Assembly (NCBI GenBank): GCA_051745935.1
Contig: JBNJEM010000091.1
Span: 1 to 16,566, forward strand
Length of the DNA stretch: 16,566 nt
Origin: JBNJEM01 sp051745935
GTDB taxonomy: Bacteria > Planctomycetota > Planctomycetia > Pirellulales > Pirellulaceae
Reading direction: 5' to 3'
The position numbers and the translations under genes were made by a program. The notes under the pieces were generated by a model that saw nothing but the letters and a program-made list of their open reading frames with translations, was not told where the DNA came from and made no database searches. Positions within the stretch are counted from its first letter, which is position 1. The number at the start of each line of letters is the position of its first letter. This document shows, one piece after another, positions 1 through 6,805 of the stretch.

Positions 1-201
1 TTTGAGGAGTTTGGCGTTGCTCGCATTTGGGATGTGCCATCTTTATCCCAGGTTGCCGAGTATGCTGCATCCAGTCCTTTATCGGGGAAAGACGGGTTGG
101 TGGGTTCGGTAGAGCCTTTCATGGTGTCTGTCATGCGCAGTTTCTGGAAAACGTTTCAGCGCTTATCCGCGGCGGGGCTTACTTGGGGGCATTCAGTTTG
201 A
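1..201 (+). CDS. 3' end of an unidentified gene, cut by the window start
   Basis: Frame 1 is open from the first base to a TGA at 199-201, giving 66 residues with no start inside the window. The translation begins FEEFGVARIWDVPSLSQVAE and ends SAAGLTWGHSV. I do not recognise the family. The composition (hydrophobic stretches, several Trp and Phe, few Arg/Ser runs) is more protein-like than most shadow frames here. A second frame-1 stretch follows after a stop at 217-219, so this could be the end of an intact gene or the middle of a decayed one. A competing frame-3 reading (27-251) overlaps it and cannot be excluded. Confidence 0.3.
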   Translation, partial: FEEFGVARIWDVPSLSQVAEYAASSPLSGKDGLVGSVEPFMVSVMRSFWKTFQRLSAAGLTWGHSV

Positions 202-219
202 CGGAAGATATGCCAGCCG

Positions 220-402
220 TGAAAGCGTATCGCCTGGCCTTCCGCCGCTAGGCTTGCCAAGCAGACCGGCAAGAGCTGCCGCACCGTCCTCGGGCATATC
301 AAAACGATCAAACAGCTCAACATCTTCCACGTGCGCCAATTCACGCTGGACGAGGCGGAGGATTATGTGTATGGCAAGTATCGTTTTGCCATCAAGCAGT
401 AG
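220..402 (+). pseudogene. start-less coding remnant of unknown family
   Basis: Frame 1 reopens after the stop at 217-219 and runs to TAG at 400-402. It has no ATG, GTG or TTG with a plausible ribosome binding site. The peptide includes LAKQTGKSCRTVLGHIKTIK and ends EDYVYGKYRFAIKQ. Its Lys-rich, helix-like first half looks like a DNA-binding or recombinase-type segment, but that is only an impression. Being in the same frame as the fragment that ends at 201, it may be the tail of one gene broken by two stops. A family 1 repeat begins 50 bp downstream. Confidence 0.25.
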
Positions 403-452
403 GGCGCGGGTGTGTACAACATATAGGAGTGCAACCGAAAACCTGGCTTTTT

Positions 453-555
453 TATACCGGTCGCGGATGACTTTGTCCGCCGCGAGTCCGACCAACGAAA
501 GGACGGCTTGCGTCGGGCGGCTTTCCATTCGGACAAATCCGACCGCCTGAAAGAT
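453..555 (+). repeat. Family 1 dispersed repeat, copy A
   Basis: About 103 bp, closely matching segments at 5315-5417 (inverted), 13340-13442 and 14958-15142. It begins TATACCGGTCGCGGAT and ends ATCCGACCGCCTGAAAGAT. The ends pair: GGTCG(c)GGAT against ATCCGACC, one bulged base. An inner stem forms between TCCGAC and GTCGGG around the conserved GGACGGCTTGC segment. There is no coding capacity that makes sense, and no transposase nearby. It lies between decayed coding remnants and the gene starting at 823. Confidence 0.85.
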
Positions 556-822
556 GAAATGGTGTTCTCTGCGGTGGTTTGCTGAGAACAGGAATGCGAA
601 CGAGACGTTCGTTGACCATCACGTGAACACTGCAAGGTTTTTTGTGCCCGGTTCTGGCTGTCAGCTAAAGAAACGTGGCTCGGTGGATGGCTGTGATTTC
701 GATGAACGCGTTTGGCTAGGTACAATCCATTCTGAGAACGATTATGAGTAGATTTGCAGCGAGGCAGGCTCTTGGCAGGAAGAAAGCCTGGTCTGGCCGG
801 GCATCGATACGGGAGAGATGCA

Positions 823-1764
823 ATGGGACTGTCGATTTATTTGCACGTGAATTGTCATGCGATCGACGATGAACGTTGGGAAGTGGCGTACTTGACCAGT
901 CTCCAACTGCTCGAACAGTTTCCGGGTCCGTTGGCGGGACGTATATGCGAAGACGTCGGCCGTTTTCATCGACTGGTCGTCACGAAGAATATTGTGCACG
1001 ACGTGGATTTGCCCGAGGAATTACTCAAGACGCTGTGTGACAGCTTCATCACGGTGCCTTTGTACGAACGCCAGTCGCTGGATTTGTACCAATTCCCACC
1101 CGACTCGCTGACCAACATCGAGGAGATGTTCGGCCATCTTCTGCTGATGATGTCGGGGATGCCGGCAGCGATCGACTGGTACCTGGACGAAGAAGAGTTG
1201 TTGGCGGAATTCGTCCGCCGTTGGCCGGAGCGGGAACAGGAACTGGCCGATACGTTGAGAGAAAGCCTGGAGAAGGCGGAAAGCACGCGCGAGCAGATGC
1301 GTCAAGTGACCGAGCAGTTGGACGAATTGGCCGGCGAATTGGAAGGAACGGAACCAGTTTCGGCAGCTCCGAGTGACGGTGGGGAGGTTGAACCGACCGC
1401 CGAGTTCATCCGCGCCGAAATCCTGCGTCAACGGGAAAACGTCGCGGAGCTGGAAGATACGGTGCCCGAGTTGGGTCGGCAGATGCAGACCGCTCTGCGC
1501 GCGAATGACCAGTTGCGGACAAGCTTGGAAGGCAGCGACCGTCGCAATACGCTCGATCGTATCTACCAGGTTTCATTCCGTAACGGCATCGAATTGCCGG
1601 AAGATATCTGGCAGAAGATCGACGGGTTGCAGGATTTGCGAGTGCTCCGCGTCCTGTTGCTGTTGATGATGTGCCCAGAACGGGAAATGGGGTTCTGGCG
1701 AGGCCGACAACAGTTACTGCAATCACCCGACTTGTGGCCACTGCTCACGGGGCGGCCGCCGTAG
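823..1764 (+). CDS. Coiled-coil protein of unknown function, 313 aa
   Basis: The start chosen is ATG 823 (MGLSIYLHVN), with GGAGAG 6 nt upstream at 812-817. The frame is open back to a TTG at 754, but those extra 23 residues look non-coding. There is no signal peptide or membrane helix. Residues 1-130 form a compact domain rich in aromatic and Leu residues. Residues about 130-255 are highly charged (Glu, Gln, Arg, Leu) with heptad spacing, a predicted long coiled coil broken by a short Ser/Pro/Gly patch. The last 60 residues are again globular, with a run of Leu and Met. The family is not recognised. A cytoplasmic scaffold or structural role is possible but is inference. A TACAAT box at 721-726 could be part of its promoter. 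The gene stands alone on its strand. Confidence 0.75.
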   Translation: MGLSIYLHVNCHAIDDERWEVAYLTSLQLLEQFPGPLAGRICEDVGRFHRLVVTKNIVHDVDLPEELLKTLCDSFITVPLYERQSLDLYQFPPDSLTNIEEMFGHLLLMMSGMPAAIDWYLDEEELLAEFVRRWPEREQELADTLRESLEKAESTREQMRQVTEQLDELAGELEGTEPVSAAPSDGGEVEPTAEFIRAEILRQRENVAELEDTVPELGRQMQTALRANDQLRTSLEGSDRRNTLDRIYQVSFRNGIELPEDIWQKIDGLQDLRVLRVLLLLMMCPEREMGFWRGRQQLLQSPDLWPLLTGRPP

Positions 1765-2016
1765 GCTGTCCGAGCCGCTTTCCCCATCAACCTACACATC
1801 CCATTCGGCGTTCTAAGAGGTCCAGACGTGCACCCCCCGCGTGATCGCCCCGGAAAGCCTTACTTCAGTTCGCTAAAAAGCTACTCAAAGTGCAAGAAAC
1901 GTGTGGGGGACTGTCAAGGACCAGATCCGCCATGTAGCCTGACTTTCCGACCTCGGACGGCAGCATCGTTCCTCTGACGGCCTCCGTCGGTGGCGCCTTC
2001 CCGCGGTCATGGACTG
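1765..2016. other. Intergenic region between convergent genes, with a 23-bp segment shared elsewhere
   Basis: No gene is seen. The segment 1856-1878 is identical to 13556-13578 (see the repeat entry). Two weak hairpins are visible: GGCT/AGCC just after the stop at 1764, and GACGG/CCGTC at 1977-1989 next to the end of the minus-strand lyase gene. Neither has a T-tract, so neither is a confident terminator. Confidence 0.5.
1856..1878. repeat. 23-bp repeat, copy 1 (second copy 13556-13578)
   Basis: A perfect 23-bp match, in the same orientation, to 13556-13578; it contains CTTACTTCAGTTCGCTAAAA. The flanks differ apart from loosely similar A-rich sequence on the right. On the minus strand both copies can be read as ending ...FSELK-stop, which hints at a common decayed coding end, but no longer homology is seen. 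Confidence 0.6.
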
Positions 2017-3114
2017 TCAGGGGCATTCGCCGTGGGTAAAGGTGAGCACCGGAGCACTATGTCGGGCGGTCGTGGGGCGAGCTTCCCGCAGCAACGCCGC
2101 CGCCTTCTGGTTGGGCCAATGGGCATGGAGGATTTCGAAATAACTGAAGTAGCGCACGCCTCGCAGCTCGTCCACATCCCCCTCCCAGTAAGGAAACGAC
2201 GAAGGATCGTGAGTCCACGCCGCCAGCGGCTCGAACGCTTGCCGCAACGCGCGGCCATCTGGAGATCGCCAACTGTAGAGGTCCCGGCCCGCCACTCGCA
2301 GGATTTCAGCCGCGATCGTTTGGGGAAACAGCGAGAAGTGCGAGTACCAGATGCCGCGTTTGCCGCCACTGCGCCGGACTTCGTGATGCAGGTGACCGCG
2401 CTTGTCGACCTGGTGGTCCAGCAGTTCCTTCCAACGTTCTTCGCCTCGGTCCAATAGCTCGCCATCGTCAAGATACCGGGCGCAGGCGAGCACCAGGACC
2501 AAGCCCCAGTTGCCCCAATTATTGCCGCGGTCCATCGTGTTCAGCGGCAATGCCTTCTCGCGGCAAAAACGGCGAAACGCATCCTGGCGAGCGGCCGGGA
2601 AGCGTGGAGAGGACGCGAGCAGGTCCGCGCCGAAGACCATCGCCGGGAAGTGATAACTGAACGAGAGTGTTGAATCATCCTTCTGGCTGGTTGACTGCAG
2701 CGTGTTTACCCAGCCATCGATCAATCGCGCGGCGGAGCGGGCATAGCGTTTCTCTCCAGTCATTCGCCAACACAAAGCCAGCTGGTAAACCGCGTTGGCG
2801 TCCTCTTGCAGCCCCTGCTTCGCTCGCACATGGCCTTCCGCATCCCGATAGTAGCCGGGAACATACCAGTGTTCGGGCGCGTGGGGCTGACGATCCAGCA
2901 GTCCCTCCGCGCGGGACTGAAGATCGCGCCATGCCGAGTACGTCGGATCAATTTTTGCTTCGATACGCTCTTTTAGGACATCCAGCCGCGCTTCGCGCAC
3001 GAAAACCTCTCGCGGCGCGGGGCCCTGGGCGCAGGCCAATCGCGGACTTAGTTCAACAGCCAAAAAGCCAATTGTAAGCAACACCACTGCTGTTTTTACA
3101 TGACGCCGTCTCAT
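2017..3114 (-). CDS. Secreted alginate-lyase-family polysaccharide lyase, 365 aa
   Basis: Predicted to cleave uronic-acid polysaccharides by beta-elimination outside the cytoplasm. Residues 1-30 are a signal peptide: Arg-rich start, hydrophobic core AVVLLTIGFLAVEL, then a likely cleavage after ACA. The mature protein looks like the all-alpha toroid of the alginate lyase (PL5-type) superfamily. It has YQLALCWRMTGEKRYA near 110-125, the signature RGNNWGNWG at 196-204, and WYSHFSLFPQ at 256-265, where Tyr257 and His259 are candidate catalytic residues by analogy with A1-III lyases. The length is usual for the family. The start is ATG 3114, with AGAGG 5 nt upstream; ATG 3117 is the alternative. 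No sulfatase, SusC/D or other carbohydrate gene is adjacent, so the substrate (alginate or another uronate polymer) cannot be fixed. Confidence 0.85.
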   Translation of the reverse strand: MRRRHVKTAVVLLTIGFLAVELSPRLACAQGPAPREVFVREARLDVLKERIEAKIDPTYSAWRDLQSRAEGLLDRQPHAPEHWYVPGYYRDAEGHVRAKQGLQEDANAVYQLALCWRMTGEKRYARSAARLIDGWVNTLQSTSQKDDSTLSFSYHFPAMVFGADLLASSPRFPAARQDAFRRFCREKALPLNTMDRGNNWGNWGLVLVLACARYLDDGELLDRGEERWKELLDHQVDKRGHLHHEVRRSGGKRGIWYSHFSLFPQTIAAEILRVAGRDLYSWRSPDGRALRQAFEPLAAWTHDPSSFPYWEGDVDELRGVRYFSYFEILHAHWPNQKAAALLREARPTTARHSAPVLTFTHGECP

Positions 3115-3275
3115 CATCCCCTCTTTATGTTCGTGGCTCCGCGTCCTCGTCCACCAGCCCCAAAAGACGTACCGGCCGAGATTTCTCGTCTCTTCCCCCG
3201 GCGTGAAGCCCGTCCCGACATTGAACCCCGGACCGGTTCACACCCACAAGAGCCTTTGGAAACCGCCTTTATTAG

Positions 3276-3605
3276 CATAAATCAACGGACGCCGCTTTTC
3301 GCCCCCCGCGACGACAAAGAAAACAGTTGATTGTCTCCACGCTCAATCTCCACGAGGTCTTCAAGGAGATGCTTCGGCAAAGAGGCGAGGACTCCGCGTT
3401 TCAGGCCATTGCCGTGATGCAGCAGGGTCAAATCGTCGACGTGACGTCAATCATTTTGCTCAATGCGGCCAAACACGGCCGTGACCACGAATTACCAATG
3501 GCCGACAGTATCATCCATGCCACTGCTCAACTCCACCAGGCGACATTGTGGACTCAGGATGATGATTTTGAGCGGATGCCGGGCGTGAATTTCGTAAGGA
3601 AATAG
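3276..3605 (+). pseudogene. N-terminally truncated VapC-like PIN-domain toxin
   Basis: The readable part (TTG 3327 onward, 92 residues) matches the last two thirds of VapC-type PIN ribonucleases, which are normally about 130 residues. Seen are LHEVFKEML with the conserved Glu, MADSIIHATAQ with the conserved Asp, and LWTQDDDFERMPGV with the C-terminal acidic cluster. The opening strand with the first catalytic Asp (the usual MxVVDTSVW-like start) is absent. The frame is closed by TAG at 3273-3275, and the upstream sequence does not resemble the missing part in any frame. No antitoxin gene precedes it. It is most likely a dead 5'-deleted relic of a toxin-antitoxin pair. Family assignment is confident; loss of function is inferred. 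Confidence 0.8.
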
Positions 3606-3763
3606 CCCGCCTTCTCGGATATCTGGAATCATGCTTCAACCCCCGGAGGTTTCAGGGGTTCAGCGGAAATGATGGAAACGAGGTGTACAGTGGAATAGCG
3701 GCTTGCGATAATGAACGCGTCGTCTCAAGGGGGCAAGGGTGCAAGAACGAGGAGGATCGAACG

Positions 3764-4030
3764 ATGGGTTGCGGAAAAGCGGGACTTGCTTTGGCCGTCT
3801 TGCCGTGGGTTATGATATCGCTTGCTTGGCTCCAGATCCCTGGCTTCTGCTGAGGGTCGCCTCTTTTAATCCTTGTAGGATTAATCGTGATCTTCGGTCC
3901 TCCGGTCGCCTTCGTGACAAGCATTGCCGGTCTGTGGGTGGATACGAATAAGTGGCTCGCGATCGCCGGCGCGGTCGTCAGCGGCGCGACATGCGCTCTT
4001 TACTTCACGATGTGCGTGACGGCCTCATGA
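3764..4030 (+). pseudogene. Small three-helix membrane protein interrupted by an in-frame TGA
   Basis: ATG 3764 has a strong GAGGAGG at 3749-3755. The frame reads 29 residues (MGCGKAGLALAVLPWVMISL onward) to TGA at 3851-3853. It then continues without change of frame for 58 more residues (GSPLLILVGLIVIFGPPVAF onward) to TGA at 4028-4030. Read through, it gives 88 positions with three hydrophobic segments, about 5-26, 31-58 and 63-85, as expected for one small inner-membrane protein. A terminator hairpin follows 10 nt after the final stop. The likeliest explanation is a nonsense mutation, for example TGG to TGA. Recoding is considered in the findings. The family is unknown; the gene shows no link to its neighbours. 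Confidence 0.5.
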
Positions 4031-4039
4031 CACGGGTGG

Positions 4040-4062
4040 AAACGGGGAGGCTCCCCGTTTTT
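4040..4062. terminator. Rho-independent terminator hairpin, possibly bidirectional
   Basis: Perfect 9-bp stem AAACGGGGA / TCCCCGTTT with loop GGC at 4049-4051, followed by TT. The A's on one side and T's on the other let it work in both directions. It sits 10 nt after the stop of the plus-strand small membrane gene and about 75 bp beyond the end of the minus-strand gene at 4138. Confidence 0.75.
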
Positions 4063-4137
4063 GCGGCCGGTTCCGGCGGGAAAGCTCCAGCTTGGAGGCG
4101 AGCGGGACCAACGTTTTCCCTGTCGCGTTCGCGCTCC

Positions 4138-4545
4138 TTAGATGGTATTGGGATTTGTGCCTAGGAACCCAACGCGAACTCCCTTTTTTTGTAGGAATGA
4201 TGTTGCCTTTTGGTTCACGACAAGCAAGACGATCAGGGAGATGAACGGAACGAGCATTAAAATGCCGCACAGGACGCCAACGCCGGTGTTGATGACCTCT
4301 TTTGCCAACAAAAAAATCGAAACCATCGCAAAGACCGCAATGCTCAACGACAATACCATTGCAGTGAGCCGTATCGGCAAATCTTGTCCGAGAGTTGCGA
4401 ATGAGACAATGTTCGCCAATATGTTTGCGAGCAACGCAAAGATGACCAACCGCTGGTACTTGGCGACGCGACGGAGCGGTTCGCGTGCTGGATCAGCGGT
4501 TGCGTAACTCGTTGACCGAGGCGGCGTGTAGGGAGAATTACTCAT
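4138..4545 (-). CDS. Small membrane protein of unknown function, 135 aa
   Basis: The start chosen is ATG 4545 (MSNSPYTPPRSTSYATADPA), with GAGAGGA a few bases upstream. The frame is open to 4656, but the added 37 residues look like translated leader. Residues 1-30 are a polar, Pro/Ser/Thr-rich cytoplasmic tail. Hydrophobic segments follow at about 33-53 (VIFALLANILANIVSFA), 58-80 (LTAMVLSLSIAVFAMVSIFL) and 88-110 (VGVLCGILMLVPFISLIVLL). The tail ends QKATSFLQKKGVRVGFLGTN, probably cytoplasmic. The overall pattern (MSNSPY-P-P start, three helices, NQ-ATSFL-GV-VG tail) is one I associate with small planctomycete membrane proteins of no assigned role. It shares a terminator region with the plus-strand gene that ends at 4030. 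Confidence 0.8.
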   Translation of the reverse strand: MSNSPYTPPRSTSYATADPAREPLRRVAKYQRLVIFALLANILANIVSFATLGQDLPIRLTAMVLSLSIAVFAMVSIFLLAKEVINTGVGVLCGILMLVPFISLIVLLVVNQKATSFLQKKGVRVGFLGTNPNTI

Positions 4546-4869
4546 GCATCGTCCTCTCTTTGGAGTGAGGGAGGGGAACATATCGTCTGAGAACTTGGGG
4601 ATACGAAGTTTCCGCCTATTACCTTGAAACAGAAACAACAGAAAAACATCCAACAAGTGAATGTACTCGATTTTTGAAAAGCGTGCCTTTCGGGAACGAG
4701 TGATTCACGTCGTTATTTGTTGGGCGTCCTCGCTCCAGAAGCCGAAAACCTCGCCGCCGTCGCGGTGACGATCATGCGCGATGTTCCGGACGCCACGATG
4801 GGCCCACGGATGAAGAAAGGGCTTGAACCCATTGGCCCAAACCCTTTCTCGCACAAGCACTTCGAAAAG
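4546..4869. other. Intergenic region between the membrane protein gene and tRNA-Ser
   Basis: No gene is supported. The first 60 bp hold the leader of the minus-strand gene. Near the tRNA, AGAAAGGG at 4814-4821 and CCCTTTCT at 4842-4849 form an 8-bp inverted repeat with a 20-nt loop. It lies 21 nt beyond the 3' end of the tRNA and could be its terminator or a processing hairpin, though no T-tract follows. Confidence 0.45.
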
Positions 4870-4951
4870 CGGAGGGCACGGGACTCGAACCCGCAACCCC
4901 ATACGGGGCACCTCATCTCCAATGAGGCCGCTCACCATTCGCATACCCTCC
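4870..4951 (-). tRNA. tRNA-Ser, anticodon GGA
   Basis: Read on the minus strand, the acceptor stem GGAGGGT pairs with GCCCTCC (last pair U-G) and the discriminator is G. The anticodon arm is CCTCA-TTGGAGA-TGAGG, giving anticodon GGA for UCC/UCU codons. A long variable arm (CCCC-GTAT-GGGG) marks a class II tRNA, and the T arm is GCGGG-TTCGAGT-CCCGT. CCA is not encoded. The D arm (GCGAATGGTGAGC) has only a very short stem, and position 8 reads A rather than the usual U if the acceptor is counted as 7 bp. The other arms are intact, so the gene is probably functional. Confidence 0.9.
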
Positions 4952-5314
4952 GGCGTGGTTTACTGGTTGTGGTTGCTTCGCGCCGTTGAGACACCAAGGC
5001 CGGCTCGGCGAGCTCCGGCAAGGCTTCCGCGTTCGGCCGTTCGCGGAGAATCATCGTTAACTCAAAGGGCAAACTCGCGAGGCTCTTTTAGGGGGCACTC
5101 AAAAATAACTTGCGCAATTCCACGTGCCTCCGAACCGTCCGGAACACTGGCTCCGCTCGCGATCCGCGTTTTCCGGAGCGGGAACGCGTCTTGCCGCTCG
5201 CTCAGGAAAGTGCCACCCTGTTGTTTTGCACCGCGGCCGCCCGGTGGCCAAATGACGGACTCCCATGTCATGTCGTGCTGCCTTCTTTAACCGGTCGGCG
5301 GGGGAGGGGGGATT
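4952..5314. other. Gene-poor spacer between tRNA-Ser and the rho-side repeat
   Basis: No gene is supported. Short open frames on both strands have atypical composition and no ribosome binding sites. The region should contain the tRNA promoter, but I see no clear -35/-10 pair. Confidence 0.4.
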
Positions 5315-5417
5315 ATATTTCAGGCCGTTGGATTTTTCCGGATGGAAAGCTGCCCGACGCAAGCCGTCCTCCCGTTGGTCGGACTCGCGGCGGAGAAAGT
5401 CATCGGCGACCGGTATA
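5315..5417 (-). repeat. Family 1 dispersed repeat, copy B
   Basis: Inverted relative to the other three copies. Read on the minus strand it begins TATACCGGTCGCCGATGAC and ends CCGGAAAAATCCAACGGCC followed by TGAAATAT. The inner stem TCCGAC/GTCGGG around GGACGGCTTGC is kept, while the outer stem is weaker than in copies A and C. It lies 12 bp past the stop codon of rho, in the position of a terminator or 3'-end stabiliser. Confidence 0.85.
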
Positions 5418-5429
5418 GTTCCTCGTACT

Positions 5430-6710
5430 TCAGCCCAGCACTTTGGCTCCGCTGATCAGCTTGATGAATTCGTCGTTGGTCTTGAACCGCCCCAGTTGCT
5501 TGGTCAATTGTTCCATGGCATCCACGTGATGCATTGAACTCAAGGTACGGCGCAGCATGGTCACGGCGTGGAGCGTTTCCTGGTTCAGCAACAATTCTTC
5601 TCGCCGCGTCCCCGACTGTGAAATGTCAATGGCCGGCCAGACTCGTCGGTCCGCCAACTTGCGGTCCAACACCAGCTCCATGTTACCGGTTCCTTTGAAT
5701 TCTTGGAATATCAACTCATCCATGCGGCTTCCGGTATCCACTAGCGCGGTCCCCACCACCGTGAGCGATCCGCCCTCTTCGAAGGCCCGAGCGGTGGCGA
5801 AGAGTTTTTTGGGGATATCCATCGCCTTGATGTCGACCCCGCCACTCATGGTTCGGCCCGTGTTGCCGACCCATTTGTTGAACGCGCGGGCCAAGCGAGT
5901 AATGGAATCGAGGAGCAGGAAGACATGCTGTCCCATTTCAGCCAAGCGGCGGCAGCGTTCCACGATCAACTGGGACAGCCGCACGTGGCTTTCGACGTCC
6001 TGGTCCAGACTGCTGGCAATCACTTCCCCATTCACGTTGCGGCGCATGTCCGTGACTTCTTCCGGCCGTTCGTCGATCAGAAGCACCATCAGCTTGACGT
6101 CGGGGTGATTGGTCGAGATCCCCTGGCTGATATGCTGCAACATGATGGTTTTTCCGGTCCGGGGCGGGGCCACGATCAACGCTCGTTGCCCCTTGCCCAA
6201 CGGGGTCAACAGATCCATGACTCGCGTGGTCAGCGGCTCGGGTCCCGCTTCCAACTTCAACCACTCTTCCGGGTTGATGGGCGTCAATTCATCGAAGGTT
6301 TTGACGTTGAGATACTCCTCCGGTTTGATCCCATCGATTTCGGTGATTTCGCGAAGTCGCGGCCCGGTTTGTTTGCGGGCTTGCTGGACCATGCCGTGGA
6401 TCATCAGTCCGGGGCGCAGCCCGTACTTTTCGATCATGGTGCCTGGCACAAACGGATCGGTGCGCTCGCGCGAGTAGTTATTTTGTGGACTGCGCAAGAA
6501 CCCGTACCCGTTCGGGTGCAACTCCAGCAACCCGAAACCGGGTTCCAACGGCGCGTCCAAATTCTCAACGGGCTCATTCGCGCTCCCGTTCCGCTTCTTA
6601 TTGTTGTCACCCCGCCCTTTGTCCGATGGTTTTCGACGGCGGCGTGGGCGGCCGTTACTAGACCCTCGGCTGGATTGGATGGACTTTGGTCGATGCTTCT
6701 TCTTCCCCAT
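5430..6710 (-). CDS. rho: Transcription termination factor Rho, 426 aa
   Basis: Hexameric RNA-dependent ATPase that ends transcription of untranslated RNAs. Residues 1-45 are a basic, low-complexity extension (RPRRRRKPSDKGRGDNNKKR) in place of much of the helical N-terminus. Residues 55-125 form the cold-shock-like primary RNA-binding domain, with the RNP1-type motif GYGFLR at 68-73. The ATPase core carries Walker A APPRTGKT at 181-188, LLIDERPEEVTDM at 210-222, and Walker B VFLLLDSITRLARAFN at 263-278. It also has the Q-loop GRTMSGG at 285-291 and the R-loop FKGTGN at 338-343. All key motifs look intact. Length is normal. ATG 6710 has AGGTG 5 nt upstream, and that site overlaps the end of a family 2 repeat. 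It is apparently transcribed alone. Confidence 0.98.
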   Translation of the reverse strand: MGKKKHRPKSIQSSRGSSNGRPRRRRKPSDKGRGDNNKKRNGSANEPVENLDAPLEPGFGLLELHPNGYGFLRSPQNNYSRERTDPFVPGTMIEKYGLRPGLMIHGMVQQARKQTGPRLREITEIDGIKPEEYLNVKTFDELTPINPEEWLKLEAGPEPLTTRVMDLLTPLGKGQRALIVAPPRTGKTIMLQHISQGISTNHPDVKLMVLLIDERPEEVTDMRRNVNGEVIASSLDQDVESHVRLSQLIVERCRRLAEMGQHVFLLLDSITRLARAFNKWVGNTGRTMSGGVDIKAMDIPKKLFATARAFEEGGSLTVVGTALVDTGSRMDELIFQEFKGTGNMELVLDRKLADRRVWPAIDISQSGTRREELLLNQETLHAVTMLRRTLSSMHHVDAMEQLTKQLGRFKTNDEFIKLISGAKVLG

Positions 6711-6717
6711 AATTCAC

Positions 6718-6805
6718 CTAGGAAGCCATGACAAAACCATTCGGATTTCCCGCCATCCAATGAGTTTTGGAAGCGGACGCCGGGTTTTGTCACGGGCTGT
6801 AAAAA
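6718..6805 (+). repeat. Family 2 dispersed repeat at the rho 5' end
   Basis: It starts CTAGGAAGCCATGACAAAAC, 8 bp upstream of the rho ATG, and ends CACGGGCTGTAAAAA. The core GAGTTTTGGAAGCGGA...GGTTTTGTCACGGGCTGTA also occurs at 12429-12564, and in degenerate form at 12398-12428, 15834-15880 and 16168-16213. TGACAAAACC at 6729-6738 and GGTTTTGTCA at 6783-6792 are a perfect 10-bp inverted repeat, extended by GCC/GGC outside. The rho transcript starting upstream (above 6806) would carry this hairpin in its leader. Confidence 0.8.

Noticed and set aside
3100..3330. 76-residue plus-strand open frame
   Set aside because: Pro/Arg-rich, overlaps the start of the lyase gene, no binding site; it runs into the VapC remnant in another frame.
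3851..3853. Genome-wide reassignment of TGA to a sense codon
   Set aside because: glpK and the STN-like gene end in TGA at the expected family length, so TGA is a stop here.
4705..4944. Minus-strand small protein (MGLRVRVPCPP type)
   Set aside because: It is the translation of the tRNA-Ser gene and its flank.
5925..6731. 268-residue plus-strand open frame
   Set aside because: It is the antisense shadow of rho; composition is His/Gln/Arg-rich and there is no family match or ribosome binding site.
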